Shown here piece after piece: positions 20,001 to 29,513 of a stretch of DNA of 64,000 nt. The DNA is taken from contig JANXOF010000061.1 of assembly GCA_025353725.1 (NCBI GenBank), positions 124,001 through 188,000 of the forward strand, given 5' to 3'. The position numbers were made by a program, and so were the translations under genes. Each line of letters begins with the position of its first letter. Within the stretch, counting starts at the first letter, position 1. Source of the stretch: Polyangiaceae bacterium. GTDB lineage: Bacteria; Myxococcota_A; Polyangia; Polyangiales; Polyangiaceae. The notes below the pieces were generated by a model. That model ran no database searches and was not told the DNA's origin. It saw nothing but the letters and a program-made list of their open reading frames with translations.

Positions 20001-20794
20001 ACATCTCGTCGCGGACGCAAATGGCGCTCCTTCGGGTTCTCCAAGAGAAAACGTTCGAACGGGTCGGGGGCGCGCATTCGATCCGCGCGAACGTCAGGGT
20101 GATCTGCGCCACGCACAGAGACCTAAAAGCGATGGTCGAGCGTGGCGAGTTCCGCGAAGACCTTTACTACCGACTCCGCGGTATCACGCTCGACGTTCCG
20201 CCGCTCAGGGCACGTCTCGGTGACTTGCCACGTATTGCGAGTCACTTGCTTGCTCGCGTGGCGACCGAGCGTTCGGAAAGGCCAAAGACACTTTCCGACG
20301 AAACCATCGAGCTGCTTCAACGGCACAGATGGCCAGGAAACATTCGCGAACTCGAGAATGTCCTTCGCGCCGTTTCGCTCTTCGCTGACGCTCAAGTCAT
20401 TACGGCGCGTGATGTCATCGACAATGTAGATGACTTTCGCAAAGGGACTCTCGCGGAGTCGCAGCCTCCGCCGTCGAGGCGGAGTGGGTTTATCGACTTA
20501 GCCTCGCCAAGCCTCCCCGCACTCTCCTTTCTCGACGGAGAGGATGACGATAAGACCTCGATCCTTCCGGAGTCCGAATCCGGTGCGACTTCGATCGCGT
20601 ACGCGCAAGTTCGACAAGGCGCGGTATCTTTGTCGGATATGAAACGGCAGATCGAACGCGATTGCATCTCGCGCGCGCTGTCGGAGACGAAGGGAAACAT
20701 TACGCGTGCGGCCGCCTTGCTCGGCATGAAACGGCCTCGCCTCTCGCAACTCGTGAAGCAGTACGGTCTCGCCGCATCCTCGGAGGGTCTATGA
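17006..20794 (+). CDS. Sigma-54-dependent activator with a large TPR sensor region and no receiver domain
   Basis: This encodes up to 1262 residues; TTG 17006 is the farthest start and a GTG about 45 bases later is possible. Residues of about 70-400 are helical and unassigned. Roughly 400-880 are TPR-like repeats such as [20 protein letters not shown]. The AAA+ module follows: Walker A GESGTGKE near residue 924, an intact GAFTGA loop near 972, and [11 protein letters not shown] Fis-type helix-turn-helix ([20 protein letters not shown]) ends the protein. The design suits activation by protein-protein contact, not by phosphorylation. Its stop overlaps the next lipoprotein gene. Confidence 0.95.
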   Translation: MALPARPPLFSVAISDVGSGVAAGLPVSPVSPPLPSRASATATARDSLHVSGASADERPEACDRGFSAFDEWLTSSAGMGVVVLRVPASIQLAVVAHTRRRLRARAVATLDVFSDARTRVYVPLFRELATHLGLGLVPGDPQACAEVVAQAASAKRTAVLAPLPIAGSWDFAVATEFALASSDQARVFVTPNDAPRWDSARVFEIDAVLTASDKVRWLRAIAEEAQDELPTNDVAALEAWWARARRAVPVERALSSVLSIPSSLSTSARELVTCLALAGRSLSPGSLSRLDSKSDGLEGDVQELVALGLVFRHGDLLSLTAASDFGALEAQALESDRSAAANVLVDGGGFEPDPWAYARAAELRIPVDASSGPQGVEAADATFEQALRGCGDETAAAEIASRWFDVVARIGGERGLFLRMKGARRALTMGDAFEAQRWCESAMAVEPESPAVALLMGRTLMQRGDFVSARVSLKKAEGAADSDELRASVASELAELSYVGGDLIAAASYAHRVLELAVTAATRLAGRNTLGKIHLTAARWDCADQHFAEDALTASAAGEPVAELRARLNRGIALMSKGLLDDARATLERVLEDGARWGQDRARAYAFANLGVIAYRQRDYGAALSRWDEAIRFRQTLRGRVATAHTIANLAELRLRLGLVAHAEHAVAFGRRLLLGASVPARAAHYRRVSAQIALARHNTDLARREIEAAQADAELSGDKGVLSAVLFVAARVALEDGDLTRASGAIAEAENLATGAHADAEVAVLRAHELRARGALPGPVLAAAVAALASVRDCGEEDLLAETHLLLATLYREAGDVRNAQAHGARAWAACDQVAAGLPADLRAAFLAKPEVMAVSRLHAALAQQPVELEREPEEEAPRTQRLLPRVEVGLGREIIGTDPEIRNLLVAIGKVARSNSTVLIRGESGTGKELVAEALHRASERATGPLVSVNCAALVETLLLSELFGHEKGAFTGAAARRRGRFEMAEGGTLFLDEIGDISSRTQMALLRVLQEKTFERVGGAHSIRANVRVICATHRDLKAMVERGEFREDLYYRLRGITLDVPPLRARLGDLPRIASHLLARVATERSERPKTLSDETIELLQRHRWPGNIRELENVLRAVSLFADAQVITARDVIDNVDDFRKGTLAESQPPPSRRSGFIDLASPSLPALSFLDGEDDDKTSILPESESGATSIAYAQVRQGAVSLSDMKRQIERDCISRALSETKGNITRAAALLGMKRPRLSQLVKQYGLAASSEGL

Positions 20795-21168
20795 AACGCA
20801 CCTCAATCATCGCGCATTTCGTTGCCGTTTTGGCTGTCGCCCTAGCCGGCTGTTCTTCACCCTCGTCGCGTCAAGACGAGGTTGAACAGAGCGAACCGTT
20901 TGCGTTGGAGTCCGCCGTCGTGGCTCGGGCGAGCCACGAGGCTGCGAGTGCCGGGGCAACCGCCGGAGCCAGTTCAGATGCGGGTTCCGCGCGCGCCGCC
21001 GAGCCTCCCGCGCAGCCGCAAGGCTACACTGGACCGCACCCGGAGCCGTGGGTTGACCAGTTCGGACCCCACCCTGAACCGTGGAACGGCAACGGAACCG
21101 TCACTCCGCGACCCGCGCCGAGTGGGCCCAAAGAGCCGAGCGGTGGTGGGTCGCCTTCGCCGAAGTAG
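20791..21168 (+). CDS. Lipoprotein with duplicated GPHPEPW motif
   Basis: This encodes 125 residues. The signal peptide ([14 protein letters not shown]) ends in lipobox ALAGC. The mature part is Ala/Ser-rich and then Pro/Gly-rich, with the heptad GPHPEPW occurring twice ([11 protein letters not shown] and [11 protein letters not shown]). The ATG overlaps the stop of the sigma-54 activator, and the histidine kinase gene starts 44 bases after the stop. It is therefore sandwiched inside a regulatory operon. No family is recognised; the histidine-containing repeat might bind metal, which is speculation. Confidence 0.75.
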   Translation: MKRTSIIAHFVAVLAVALAGCSSPSSRQDEVEQSEPFALESAVVARASHEAASAGATAGASSDAGSARAAEPPAQPQGYTGPHPEPWVDQFGPHPEPWNGNGTVTPRPAPSGPKEPSGGGSPSPK

Positions 21169-21212
21169 CCCTCGCCTACTTCGTATCGCAACGCGCTAGG
21201 CTACGCCTCCGG

Positions 21213-23426
21213 ATGGAGGACCTGCGCGCCCGAACGACACTCTTTTGCGGGATCATCGCGTTTGCGATTGCCCTTTCAATGCTCCTTCGAGGGCGGCGGA
21301 GACAGCATTGGCTCTTCGCCGCGTTCTCGACGTGCGTAGCTTTTTGGTACGTCAGCCAGTCGCTTACCGACCTCATGAAAGATGTTGGTTTCGAGCGCGT
21401 TACGGCCGTCCTCACGGTCCTCTTGCCGCAGTTTGCGGTGCATGTCTTCAATTCCATCGCGCCTTCGATCTCGCACGTGCCGCTCGAAGCAGGCGAAGCG
21501 CATGGCGCGACGGTGCCGTCGAGGCTCCCGAAAATCGCGACCGCCCTTGCGTTGCCGATGCTTGCGGTCGCTGTTTCACCCTACCAACAGGCTGCGCCGT
21601 GGGTCCGGGCGCTCGTCCTTGGTGCGGTTTATTCGTACGTTTTTGGCTTGCTCGCTGCCGCACTTATCGCGCTGTGGCTCCGGGGGCAAAAGAGCGCCTC
21701 ACGCGCCGTTCGCGATCGCGTTCGCTTCCTCGCCTCCGTCGGAGCGCTCGCGATGACGTTCACGCTCGGCGACTTCGTTTCGTTCCTCGGCGTGTATCTA
21801 CCGCCGATTGGCGCCGTTCTCGCTGTCGTGTTTCTCTTCGTCCTCGCAGAGTCGCTGACACGGCGGCGTCTGGCGGATCTCTACGAACTGTCGGGACGCC
21901 TGCTCGTTTCGACGGCGCTCGCGTTCTCGCTCGCGGGTATTTTCTACGTGTTTATCACGTACATCGGCCGTTTCGGCGCGATGTACCTAAACGCCGTGCT
22001 GGCGGCAATCGTCTTCTTGGTTCTCTTCAAGCCGCTCGAACACGAGGTCGAGACTCGCATTCACCGGTTCTTTTTCCGCGAGCGTTATGACCTTGAAACG
22101 AGCGTGGTGGAGCTCCGTCGGCGCCTTGCTCACACGCTCGAAAACGACGACATGATTCAAGTCGTACTCGCGGGACTCGAGCGCTCTCGGCGCGTGACTT
22201 CGTGCGTTATCTACTTGCGCGATCTCGACGATAGTGGGTTCGATATCGCAGGATCCATCGGGGCCGACCCTCCTGCGAGGGTTGATTCACTCGCGATGCG
22301 TCCGCTTCTGGAGCGACTAGGTATGTCTCTCTCTCTCGAGGAGCTCGCGCGTGATGGCGCGCGTGAAACGGGTCCTTCTGCGCGTGAGGGGCTTGCGCCG
22401 ACGATGACGGCCATCGAGGCCCTAGGCCCCTTTCGCCGATCGGTTATCCTTGCGATCCGCGGTGATTCGGAGGAGCTCGTGGGTTTGATGTGCGTCGCAG
22501 ACGATAGAGTTCGCGACGCGTTCACCATCGAAGAGATAGCGCTCCTCGAGACCGTCGCAGCACAGATGGGCGTCGCCCTGGCGAACAGTCGCATTTACGC
22601 AAGAATGAAAGAGCGTGATCGCTTGGCGGCGCTCGGCTCGATGGCGGCCGGTCTGGCGCACGAAGTCAAAAATCCGCTTGGGGCCATCAAAGGCGCGGCG
22701 CAACTTCTCGAGGAGCTTGGCGTCGGCGCGACGGACGGTGACCCTCAAATCGAGGAGTTTCTCGGTATTATCTTGGAAGAAACGGATCGCCTAAATCGCG
22801 TTGTCGCTAGCTTTCTCGATTACGCGCGTCCGCACGCAGGGAATCCAGTCCCCGTCGATGTAAACGGCGCCGTTCGTCGAACAGTGCAAATCCTTGCGAG
22901 TCAGCAGGCGGAGGGCGTCGAGGTCAACCTCGAGCTCTCGAACACGCTCCCTCGCGCATGCATTGATCCTGAAAAACTGCGTCAGGTTCTCCTCAACCTC
23001 GTGCACAACGCGATTCACGCGATGGATGGTCGCGGCTGTGTCACCGTCGCGACGACGCAGCGCCGCACCACGCGTGGCACGTGGGCTCCTCAACCAAGCG
23101 AGCGTTCGAGCTCTGTCTTTACCGACGACGCTGGCGCCGAAGTGGTCGAGATTTCCGTGCACGATACCGGACCCGGAATTAGCCAAAAAGTACTCAAAAA
23201 TCTATTCGTTCCGTTCTTCACGACGAAGGAAAAAGGAACAGGTCTTGGACTCGCGATAAGTCAGAGTATCGTCCAAAATGCTGGCGGCAGCATCTACGTC
23301 CAGAGCCAAACGGGAGCCGGCACGAAGTTCGTCATTTCGCTGCCTGCGGCAGCGGAGCCGCCGCAAGCGACCTCGCCCACGCCTATTCTCGAAGGCGCTC
23401 ATGTGGAGCAGCCCGCTGCCGTTTAG
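21213..23426 (+). CDS. Membrane sensor histidine kinase with GAF domain
   Basis: This encodes 737 residues from ATG 21213. The N-terminal third has about seven to eight membrane helices (for example FCGIIAFAIALSMLLRG and LAFSLAGIFYVFITYIG). A GAF-like domain (about 320-460) precedes the kinase core. The core has H-box GLAHEVKNPLGAIKGAAQLL with phosphoacceptor His483, N-box LRQVLLNLVHNAIHAM, and G-boxes HDTGPGIS and GTGLGLAISQSIV. It is an orthodox kinase lacking a receiver. The clustered activator gene at 17006 also lacks a receiver, so the partner response regulator must be elsewhere. Confidence 0.93.
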   Translation: MEDLRARTTLFCGIIAFAIALSMLLRGRRRQHWLFAAFSTCVAFWYVSQSLTDLMKDVGFERVTAVLTVLLPQFAVHVFNSIAPSISHVPLEAGEAHGATVPSRLPKIATALALPMLAVAVSPYQQAAPWVRALVLGAVYSYVFGLLAAALIALWLRGQKSASRAVRDRVRFLASVGALAMTFTLGDFVSFLGVYLPPIGAVLAVVFLFVLAESLTRRRLADLYELSGRLLVSTALAFSLAGIFYVFITYIGRFGAMYLNAVLAAIVFLVLFKPLEHEVETRIHRFFFRERYDLETSVVELRRRLAHTLENDDMIQVVLAGLERSRRVTSCVIYLRDLDDSGFDIAGSIGADPPARVDSLAMRPLLERLGMSLSLEELARDGARETGPSAREGLAPTMTAIEALGPFRRSVILAIRGDSEELVGLMCVADDRVRDAFTIEEIALLETVAAQMGVALANSRIYARMKERDRLAALGSMAAGLAHEVKNPLGAIKGAAQLLEELGVGATDGDPQIEEFLGIILEETDRLNRVVASFLDYARPHAGNPVPVDVNGAVRRTVQILASQQAEGVEVNLELSNTLPRACIDPEKLRQVLLNLVHNAIHAMDGRGCVTVATTQRRTTRGTWAPQPSERSSSVFTDDAGAEVVEISVHDTGPGISQKVLKNLFVPFFTTKEKGTGLGLAISQSIVQNAGGSIYVQSQTGAGTKFVISLPAAAEPPQATSPTPILEGAHVEQPAAV

Positions 23427-23613
23427 TAAGAACGAGGCGAGGCGCCCGAGCGTCGCGTACTAACCGAGCGCGGGAGATCGAATCTGTAAGGGGAACGGCG
23501 TCAGTCTGCCCGTTTGGCCTGAGCACGGACGTGCTCCTTGCGCACGTAGCGAGTCCGACCTGCCTCTGAATGCGCTGGACGGCTGCCCTTGCACTCGGTG
23601 GTAGGCTTTGCGC

Positions 23614-24543
23614 ATGGCAATGGACCGCCTGAGGCATGTTGCGAACCTTTGGAATTGGCTACCGGCGTTTCGAGTGGTTGCGGAATACGAAAGTATTCAA
23701 AAAGCGGCGGGGGTGCTGAATGTCAGTGCGTCGGCTCTTTCTCGAACGGTGCGGTTGCTCGAGGAAGCCGCAGGCGAGCTACTTTTTGTACGGAGTGCGC
23801 CAGGGCTTACGCTGACGAGGTTTGGCGTTGAGTTGCTCGAAGCGACGCGCGATGCGATGCGTCGTATCGATGACGTTGTCGCGAGAGACGACCCGAAGCG
23901 CGAAGATATGCGTGCGTTTGTCGCCGCATCCAACAGCCCGACGCTGACGCGTCTCCTTGAACGGGGCCTTTGCACCATCGTTGGCGGCTTTGAACGAACG
24001 GCTTATCGGACGACCTCCGTGGACGGCGACGATGCTGTGGCGGAGTTGCTGAGAGGAAACCTCGACTTCGCGCTTGTCGAGAGGGTTCCCGACTCCGAAT
24101 GGCTTGCTACGATTTCGCACGAATATGTCGGCGAATTGACTTTTGCGGTCTTCGCCCCGGAATCGCACGCGATGGCAAACGAGTCGGGGTACGGAAGTTC
24201 GGCTTCTGCCGCCGAAGTCGCCGCGGCGCCGCTCGTGACCGTAGCGTCGGATTCCGCGAGCGATAGGACACTCAATGTGCTTGCGAGCGTCGCATCGCTG
24301 GAGGGCGTGGAGACGCTTGCCCAGCGAGGCCCGTTTCTCGCTCTGCTTCCGACGGCGCTTGCCTCGCGCGGGTTTCGGCAGGTCGCGCCATCCACGCGTC
24401 AACTCGGGATCGTAGCCCTCTATCGAAAGCCTTTAGAGGGCGGCTCGTTCGCGATTGTGGGCGCCTTGCTCCAGGCGATCCGAGCGGTGCTCGTCTCCTC
24501 TTCACCGTTTGGCGTGCCACCCGACGGCCTCGAAGGGGGCTAG
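23614..24543 (+). CDS. LysR-type transcriptional regulator
   Basis: This encodes 309 residues. The N-terminal winged helix-turn-helix is clear: FRVVAEYESIQKAAGVLNVS followed by ASALSRTVRLLEEAAGELLF and VRSAPGLTLTRFG. The C-terminal effector domain has LLRGNLDFALVERV, as in other LysR proteins. ATG 23614 is used; an in-frame ATG two codons later and a TTG two codons earlier are alternatives. It is followed after 54 bases by the iodotyrosine-deiodinase-like gene on the same strand, an unusual order for LysR (normally divergent). That gene is still the most likely neighbour target. Confidence 0.9.
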   Translation: MAMDRLRHVANLWNWLPAFRVVAEYESIQKAAGVLNVSASALSRTVRLLEEAAGELLFVRSAPGLTLTRFGVELLEATRDAMRRIDDVVARDDPKREDMRAFVAASNSPTLTRLLERGLCTIVGGFERTAYRTTSVDGDDAVAELLRGNLDFALVERVPDSEWLATISHEYVGELTFAVFAPESHAMANESGYGSSASAAEVAAAPLVTVASDSASDRTLNVLASVASLEGVETLAQRGPFLALLPTALASRGFRQVAPSTRQLGIVALYRKPLEGGSFAIVGALLQAIRAVLVSSSPFGVPPDGLEGG

Positions 24544-24597
24544 CGAGTTTTTGCGCTCGACCTTTGCCCACGGCCAGTCGAGAGAAAACGTAGGCTT

Positions 24598-25365
24598 ATG
24601 AGCGCAACGTTGCCGCACGAGTTGAGCGAGATCTCGCCCACAAACGTACCTAAAGTCGTTTCCGGTCACTTGGAGACGGGCTCTGCTCCCGAACGACACC
24701 CACGTGTTCCGCTGGCGTTTCACCGATTGGCCCCGGCCGAAATGGTAGCTCGTGCCTCCGCGTACGCCGATGCGATCGTGAACCGACGAAGCGTTCGCGA
24801 TTTTTCGACCGAATCTTTCCCTCTTGAGATCCTCGACCACGCGATTCGCGCGGCCTCCAGCGCTCCTTCGGGCGCACACCAACAGCCGTGGACGTTCGTC
24901 GTCGTTAGCGAGCAACGCGTTAAAAGACGCATTCGCGACGCCGCGGAGGTGGAGGAGCGAAAAAGCTGGGAGGGACGTATGCCTCCTGACTGGGTAGATG
25001 CGATTAAGCCGCTTGGGCTTAGTTGGCAAAAGCCGCACCTCACAGACGCGCCCGCGCTTATCGTCGTGTTCGCCCAGCCCTGGCGTATGGTCGACAGCGC
25101 CGACGGGTCGCCACGAAGGCAGAAACACTACTACGTTGACGAATCCGTTGGAATTGCAGTTGGCCTGATGCTTTCTGCGCTTCATCTCGCCGGTCTCGCG
25201 ACGTTGACACACACTCCGAGTCCGATGGCTTTTCTACGCGACATCCTCGGGAGGCCAGCGCATGAGCGAGCGTTCGTCGTTGTCCCGGTGGGATACCCTG
25301 CATTCGGGGCCAACGTCCCCGACCTTCAGAGAAAATCGCTCAATCAGGTCCGCATTCTCCGGTAG
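24598..25365 (+). CDS. Iodotyrosine deiodinase-like flavoprotein (nitroreductase superfamily)
   Basis: This encodes 255 residues. It matches the IYD subgroup along its length: RRSVRDFS, then SSAPSGAHQQPWTFVVVS for FMN binding, the lid segment VEERKSWEGRMPPDW, KHYYVDESVGIAVGLMLSAL, and the end GRPAHERAFVVVPVGYP. In characterised IYD a Glu, Tyr and Lys of the lid grip the amino-acid part of halotyrosine. Here Glu120 and Lys145 are kept while the Tyr position is Trp124. Known members dehalogenate iodo-, bromo- or chlorotyrosine reductively. Activity on halotyrosine is likely by family, but the Trp leaves substrate choice open. Confidence 0.85.
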   Translation: MSATLPHELSEISPTNVPKVVSGHLETGSAPERHPRVPLAFHRLAPAEMVARASAYADAIVNRRSVRDFSTESFPLEILDHAIRAASSAPSGAHQQPWTFVVVSEQRVKRRIRDAAEVEERKSWEGRMPPDWVDAIKPLGLSWQKPHLTDAPALIVVFAQPWRMVDSADGSPRRQKHYYVDESVGIAVGLMLSALHLAGLATLTHTPSPMAFLRDILGRPAHERAFVVVPVGYPAFGANVPDLQRKSLNQVRILR

Positions 25366-25608
25366 CAAGTTGCAAGCGAGCTGCCGGGGGCGATGCACGC
25401 TGATTCAATTGGTTTTTCCGTAACGGGAAAGCGAATACCGCCACGTCAGGGAGCGGACTGCCTTGCGCCTGAATCGACCGAGAAAGCGCAGACGCTCGTG
25501 GAGCACGCCCCGCCGGCAGGCGTTACCGCGAGATGGGTTACCTCGCCGTAGGCCTAGCGCTCGGTTAGGGGTATGAGTTAGTGACCGCTCTTGCGGGTCT
25601 GAGGGGCC

Positions 25609-28600
25609 TTGGCGTACGAACTTGACGAAACCAGGGGGTTGGAGAACAACACGGCGGCGCCGCGTGGGCGAGTCGGGGGTTTGTTTGCCGCTGGCGGCAG
25701 ATTCCGGTGCGTGTCTTCTCTCGGTCGCGGGGGGATGGGGACCGTCTGGGAAGTCGAGGACCGAGAGCGGCCTGGCTTGCGTCTGGCGTTGAAGGAGCTC
25801 ACTCACGTGACCCCCGCGGGGGTCCTTCTTTTCAAAGAAGAGTTCCGCGCGCTCCGTGACCTACGCCACCCAAATGTTGTCGAGCTCGACGAGCTCATCG
25901 AATGTGCGGGGGAATGGTATCTCACCATGGAGCTTATTGAAGGTACATCGTTCGACCGCTACGTCGCGACGGCGGCTTTTCCAGGCATTCCGAGGGACGA
26001 ACCCGAAGCGTTGCTGTCGCGCGTCGAGCGTTCGGATCCGAAAGGACTCCTTCACACGGGGGCAAGGCCGGCGTCGCCGCCATCGGGGGTTGTGGATGCG
26101 TCGTCCACTGTGCGCCGACGCTCGGTACCGCGCGAACGCTCGAAGGGCGAGCGGCGCTTCGACGAGTCGAGGCTTCGCGCGGCGCTGGCCCAGCTCGGGC
26201 AGGGGGTCGCGGCGATGCACCGCGCCGGAATCGTTCATCGGGACCTCAAGCCTTCAAACGTGATGGTCGACAAATCTGGGCGCGTCGTCATTCTCGACTT
26301 CGGCGTCGTGGCGGACCTTGGGCGCGGTACGCAGCTCGCGGGCTACACCGTCGGCACCGTACCGTACATGTCTCCAGAGCAGGAGGACGGGAACTCGGTC
26401 ACCGGCGCGTCAGACTGGTATTCCTTCGGGGTTATCTTATTTCGTTCGCTCACGGGAGCCGCCGCGCCGTTCCCGCCCGGCTTGCATCGACTTGCGAGCC
26501 AGTCGCCGTGGTGTACCTCGTCGACGGAGGGTCTACCGCTCGACCTCGTTCAGCTCACGACATCACTCTTGCGCCTCGAGTCGCATCGGCGCCCGAGCCC
26601 GGAGGCCATTCTGTCCGTGCTCGGCGTGCGGGATACAAGCGCGACATGCGAATACCTGAGCGATGAAATCCCCTTTATCGGGCGCGTCCAGCCGCTTGCC
26701 CGCCTCCGGCGCGCAGCCGTCGACGTGAGGGTCGAGGGCATTCGAGCCTTGCTCGTTTCGGGACCTTCGGGAGTCGGAAAGAGTGCGCTAGTTCGAGCCT
26801 TTTGCCGCCAGCTCCAGGAAGCCGACGACCGTGTGCTCGTGCTCGTCGGGCGCTGCCACGAGCGTGAATCGCTGCCGTACAAAGCGTTCGACGGCGTGGT
26901 CGACGATATGGCTCGAACGCTCATTCGGGAGCGACTCACGGTGGCGGATTTGATAGGTCACGCCGGTGCAACGTCGCTCCTCCGCCTGTTTCCGTCGCTT
27001 GGAGCCGCGCAAAACGACGAAGTTGGGTCAGGCGCTAAACCGACGGAGGAAGAAGGCGTAGACGTACGTAACCGCTCTTTCGAGGCTTTGGTGTGCCTCC
27101 TTGCCGTCCTGGCGAAGACCTGGCGGGTGATCGTTACGGTCGACGACGTTCAGTGGGCGGATGCCGACAGCGTCGCGCTGCTGCGCGCGCTCACCGGTCG
27201 CCGGCCTCAGTGTGTCCTCGTGATGACGGCGCGAGAAACGCTCCAAGCGGAGTTGGTGTTAGGCGCAGTGCAGTGTGCTGTCGAACGGGTACCTTTGACC
27301 GGACTATCTCCTGCCGAGGCTCGCGAACTCGTTTCTGCCCTCGATTCGAGTGCGGCCTCGCTCGACGCGCGAGCACTCGAGGCGATCGTCAAAGAGAGCG
27401 CGGGACATCCCATGTTCATCGACGAGCTCGTGCGCCAGCGAGGAGGGCCCTCCGGCGTGGGAGGGCCTACCGAGCGGCGCCTGGACGAGGCAATTCTCGC
27501 ACGCATCGACGCGTTTCAGCCGGACACGCAAGCACTTCTTCGTCTCGTAACGATTGCCGGCCTACCGATCGCGCAAGGCGTCTTGGGCCATGCGGCCGGA
27601 TTCGATGCGGCGGCGTGCCGAAGGGCGCTAGGGGAGCTTGCCAGAGCACGACTCGTGCGGATGGCTGGAGCGCGCCACGCAGACACCGTCGAGCCGTACC
27701 ACGACCGAATCCGAGAGGCTTTGTACTCTGCACTGACGCCCGACGAGCGGAGGCAATCGCACGGGGCGCTGGCTAGGGCGCTCGAAGCGAACGGAGCCAG
27801 CGCGTCGGAACGTCTCGCGCATCACTATGAGCTTGCCGGTGAGCCCGCGCCGGCCGCCTCTCATGCTCTCACCGCCGCGCGGGCCGCCGAAAAAGTTTTT
27901 GCGTTTGAGCAGGCCGCTTCGTTGTACGAAGTCGCGGTGCGTCTCGGCGACTACGGCGCCGCATTGCGAGCCGAGATCTTCGAAGCTCGAGGGCGCGCGT
28001 TGCAGTCTGCCGGTCGCGGTCGCGGGGCCGCCGAAGCCTATGCCAGCGCGGCGGATCTCCAGGAAGGCGTGACAGCGATCGACCTCCGTCGGCAAAGCGC
28101 AGAGCAATTGCTCATGAGCGGATATGTCCGCCTCGGGAAGCGTGAAGCCGAGCATGTCCTCGTCGCGTTGGGGGATTCTCTGCCCCGCAGCGACGTTGGC
28201 GCCCTCTTTAGATTGGGATTGAGCCTTCTTCGAGTCTACTTTTCCAGTCTTCGGTTCATTCCGCGTGCGACGCCGGAGCCTTGCCCAGAGGCGATTTTTC
28301 GGATCGATACGTCGTGGTCCGTAGGGGCTGGCCTAAGCATGATCGACACAGTGGTCGGTATGCATTTTGGAATTCTCGGACTCACGCAAAGCCTGCCGCT
28401 CGGCGAGCCCTTCCGCATCGCGCGATCCGCCGCCACGACGTCGGTCGCTTGTGCGGCGATGGAACTCGGAAAGCTTGCCTTCCGGGCCAAAAACCTCGCA
28501 TCGGAGGCGGCGGGTATCCATGGTTCCGAGCGCGCTCGTTGCTATCAAGAGATTGCGACGATGACGTACTCGTTTTTTTGCGAACAGAGGTGGACGCTTT

Positions 28601-29475
28601 CGGAGCAATCCGCCCGATCAGCTATTGAAACCTGGCGGCAAGCCGGCATGGGGCAAGGGTTCGAGTTCGACTTTACGACTCAGTTTGCGACGTGGTGCCT
28701 CGCCATGCGCGGTGACGTAGGAGCGCTCCGCCACGAGGTTGGCGGTCTGGTTCGAGACGCCGAGCAAGCGGGCAATCGCTTTTTGGAAGTCAGTCTGCGT
28801 GCCTTTCATTACCAAACCTACCTCGTGGACGACGACCCTCAGGAGGCGCGCCGCAATGCGACCGAGGCGATTGCGCGGTGGCAGCAGGAGGACGACCCTA
28901 ATTCGTTCGAGCTCCCGCACTGCTGGACGACGTTGAGCCTGAAGTCCGCCTCGCTTTATGAAGGCCGTGCCGATGAGGGAGAGCGCGGCGTCGAGAGTCC
29001 GCTTGAAACGGCGCTCTGGCGCAAAATCGGGCGTTCGGTCTTATGGGTCGTCGGGTACGTCCGCGACCAAGTACGGTCGCTCCGCGGGCGGTGGGAGCTC
29101 ACCGCAGCGCTCGCGGCCCGGCGTGCCGGCCACCATACGGACGCGCGAGCGCGGCTACGGGTAAGTCGTCGCGTCGGAAGCGCCATCGCGCTCAATGCCA
29201 AGCCCGTGACCGCCGCGTGGGGCGAGATCGTACTCGCCGGAGTGGACGCCGCGGAGGGGAACGAGGAGCTCGCCGTCACCCGCCTGCGACGCGCGCGGAT
29301 CGCCTTCGTCGCCACGGAGTCGCGCCTCCATGCCGCGGCCACCAGCGCGAGGCTTGCGCGGATCGTGGGCGGCGACGAGGGGGCGACGTTCGCGGCCGAG
29401 GCCGCGGCCTATTTTACAAAAGAGAACGTTCGATCTCCAGAACGGATGACGGCGTTTTTGTTGCCGTGGCCCTAG
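25609..29475 (+). CDS. Ser/Thr kinase fused to AAA-type ATPase and TPR region
   Basis: This encodes 1288 residues from TTG 25609, preceded by GAGGGG as ribosome site. The kinase domain has loop GRGGMGTVWEVED, ALKEL, catalytic HRDLKPSN (about residue 210), DFG (about 230) and SPEQ. An insert of about 75 residues, rich in Arg, Ser and Pro, lies between the hinge and the catalytic loop. An AAA_16-like predicted ATPase follows (Walker A GPSGVGKSAL near 387, Walker B VIVTVDDVQWADAD), then a long TPR-like tail. This PknB-ATPase-TPR layout is typical of large myxobacterial signalling proteins. The kinase looks catalytically competent; input and targets are unknown. Confidence 0.93.
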   Translation: MAYELDETRGLENNTAAPRGRVGGLFAAGGRFRCVSSLGRGGMGTVWEVEDRERPGLRLALKELTHVTPAGVLLFKEEFRALRDLRHPNVVELDELIECAGEWYLTMELIEGTSFDRYVATAAFPGIPRDEPEALLSRVERSDPKGLLHTGARPASPPSGVVDASSTVRRRSVPRERSKGERRFDESRLRAALAQLGQGVAAMHRAGIVHRDLKPSNVMVDKSGRVVILDFGVVADLGRGTQLAGYTVGTVPYMSPEQEDGNSVTGASDWYSFGVILFRSLTGAAAPFPPGLHRLASQSPWCTSSTEGLPLDLVQLTTSLLRLESHRRPSPEAILSVLGVRDTSATCEYLSDEIPFIGRVQPLARLRRAAVDVRVEGIRALLVSGPSGVGKSALVRAFCRQLQEADDRVLVLVGRCHERESLPYKAFDGVVDDMARTLIRERLTVADLIGHAGATSLLRLFPSLGAAQNDEVGSGAKPTEEEGVDVRNRSFEALVCLLAVLAKTWRVIVTVDDVQWADADSVALLRALTGRRPQCVLVMTARETLQAELVLGAVQCAVERVPLTGLSPAEARELVSALDSSAASLDARALEAIVKESAGHPMFIDELVRQRGGPSGVGGPTERRLDEAILARIDAFQPDTQALLRLVTIAGLPIAQGVLGHAAGFDAAACRRALGELARARLVRMAGARHADTVEPYHDRIREALYSALTPDERRQSHGALARALEANGASASERLAHHYELAGEPAPAASHALTAARAAEKVFAFEQAASLYEVAVRLGDYGAALRAEIFEARGRALQSAGRGRGAAEAYASAADLQEGVTAIDLRRQSAEQLLMSGYVRLGKREAEHVLVALGDSLPRSDVGALFRLGLSLLRVYFSSLRFIPRATPEPCPEAIFRIDTSWSVGAGLSMIDTVVGMHFGILGLTQSLPLGEPFRIARSAATTSVACAAMELGKLAFRAKNLASEAAGIHGSERARCYQEIATMTYSFFCEQRWTLSEQSARSAIETWRQAGMGQGFEFDFTTQFATWCLAMRGDVGALRHEVGGLVRDAEQAGNRFLEVSLRAFHYQTYLVDDDPQEARRNATEAIARWQQEDDPNSFELPHCWTTLSLKSASLYEGRADEGERGVESPLETALWRKIGRSVLWVVGYVRDQVRSLRGRWELTAALAARRAGHHTDARARLRVSRRVGSAIALNAKPVTAAWGEIVLAGVDAAEGNEELAVTRLRRARIAFVATESRLHAAATSARLARIVGGDEGATFAAEAAAYFTKENVRSPERMTAFLLPWP

Positions 29476-29513
29476 CCGGCACGGCCTGTGCGGCGAGTTC
29501 ATCGCTATCCTCG

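Noticed and set aside
18545-20116. Minus-strand open frame of 523 codons
   Set aside because: It lies antisense to the AAA+ part of the sigma-54 activator. It has Arg-rich composition and no recognisable domain, as expected for a mirror frame of GC-rich coding DNA.
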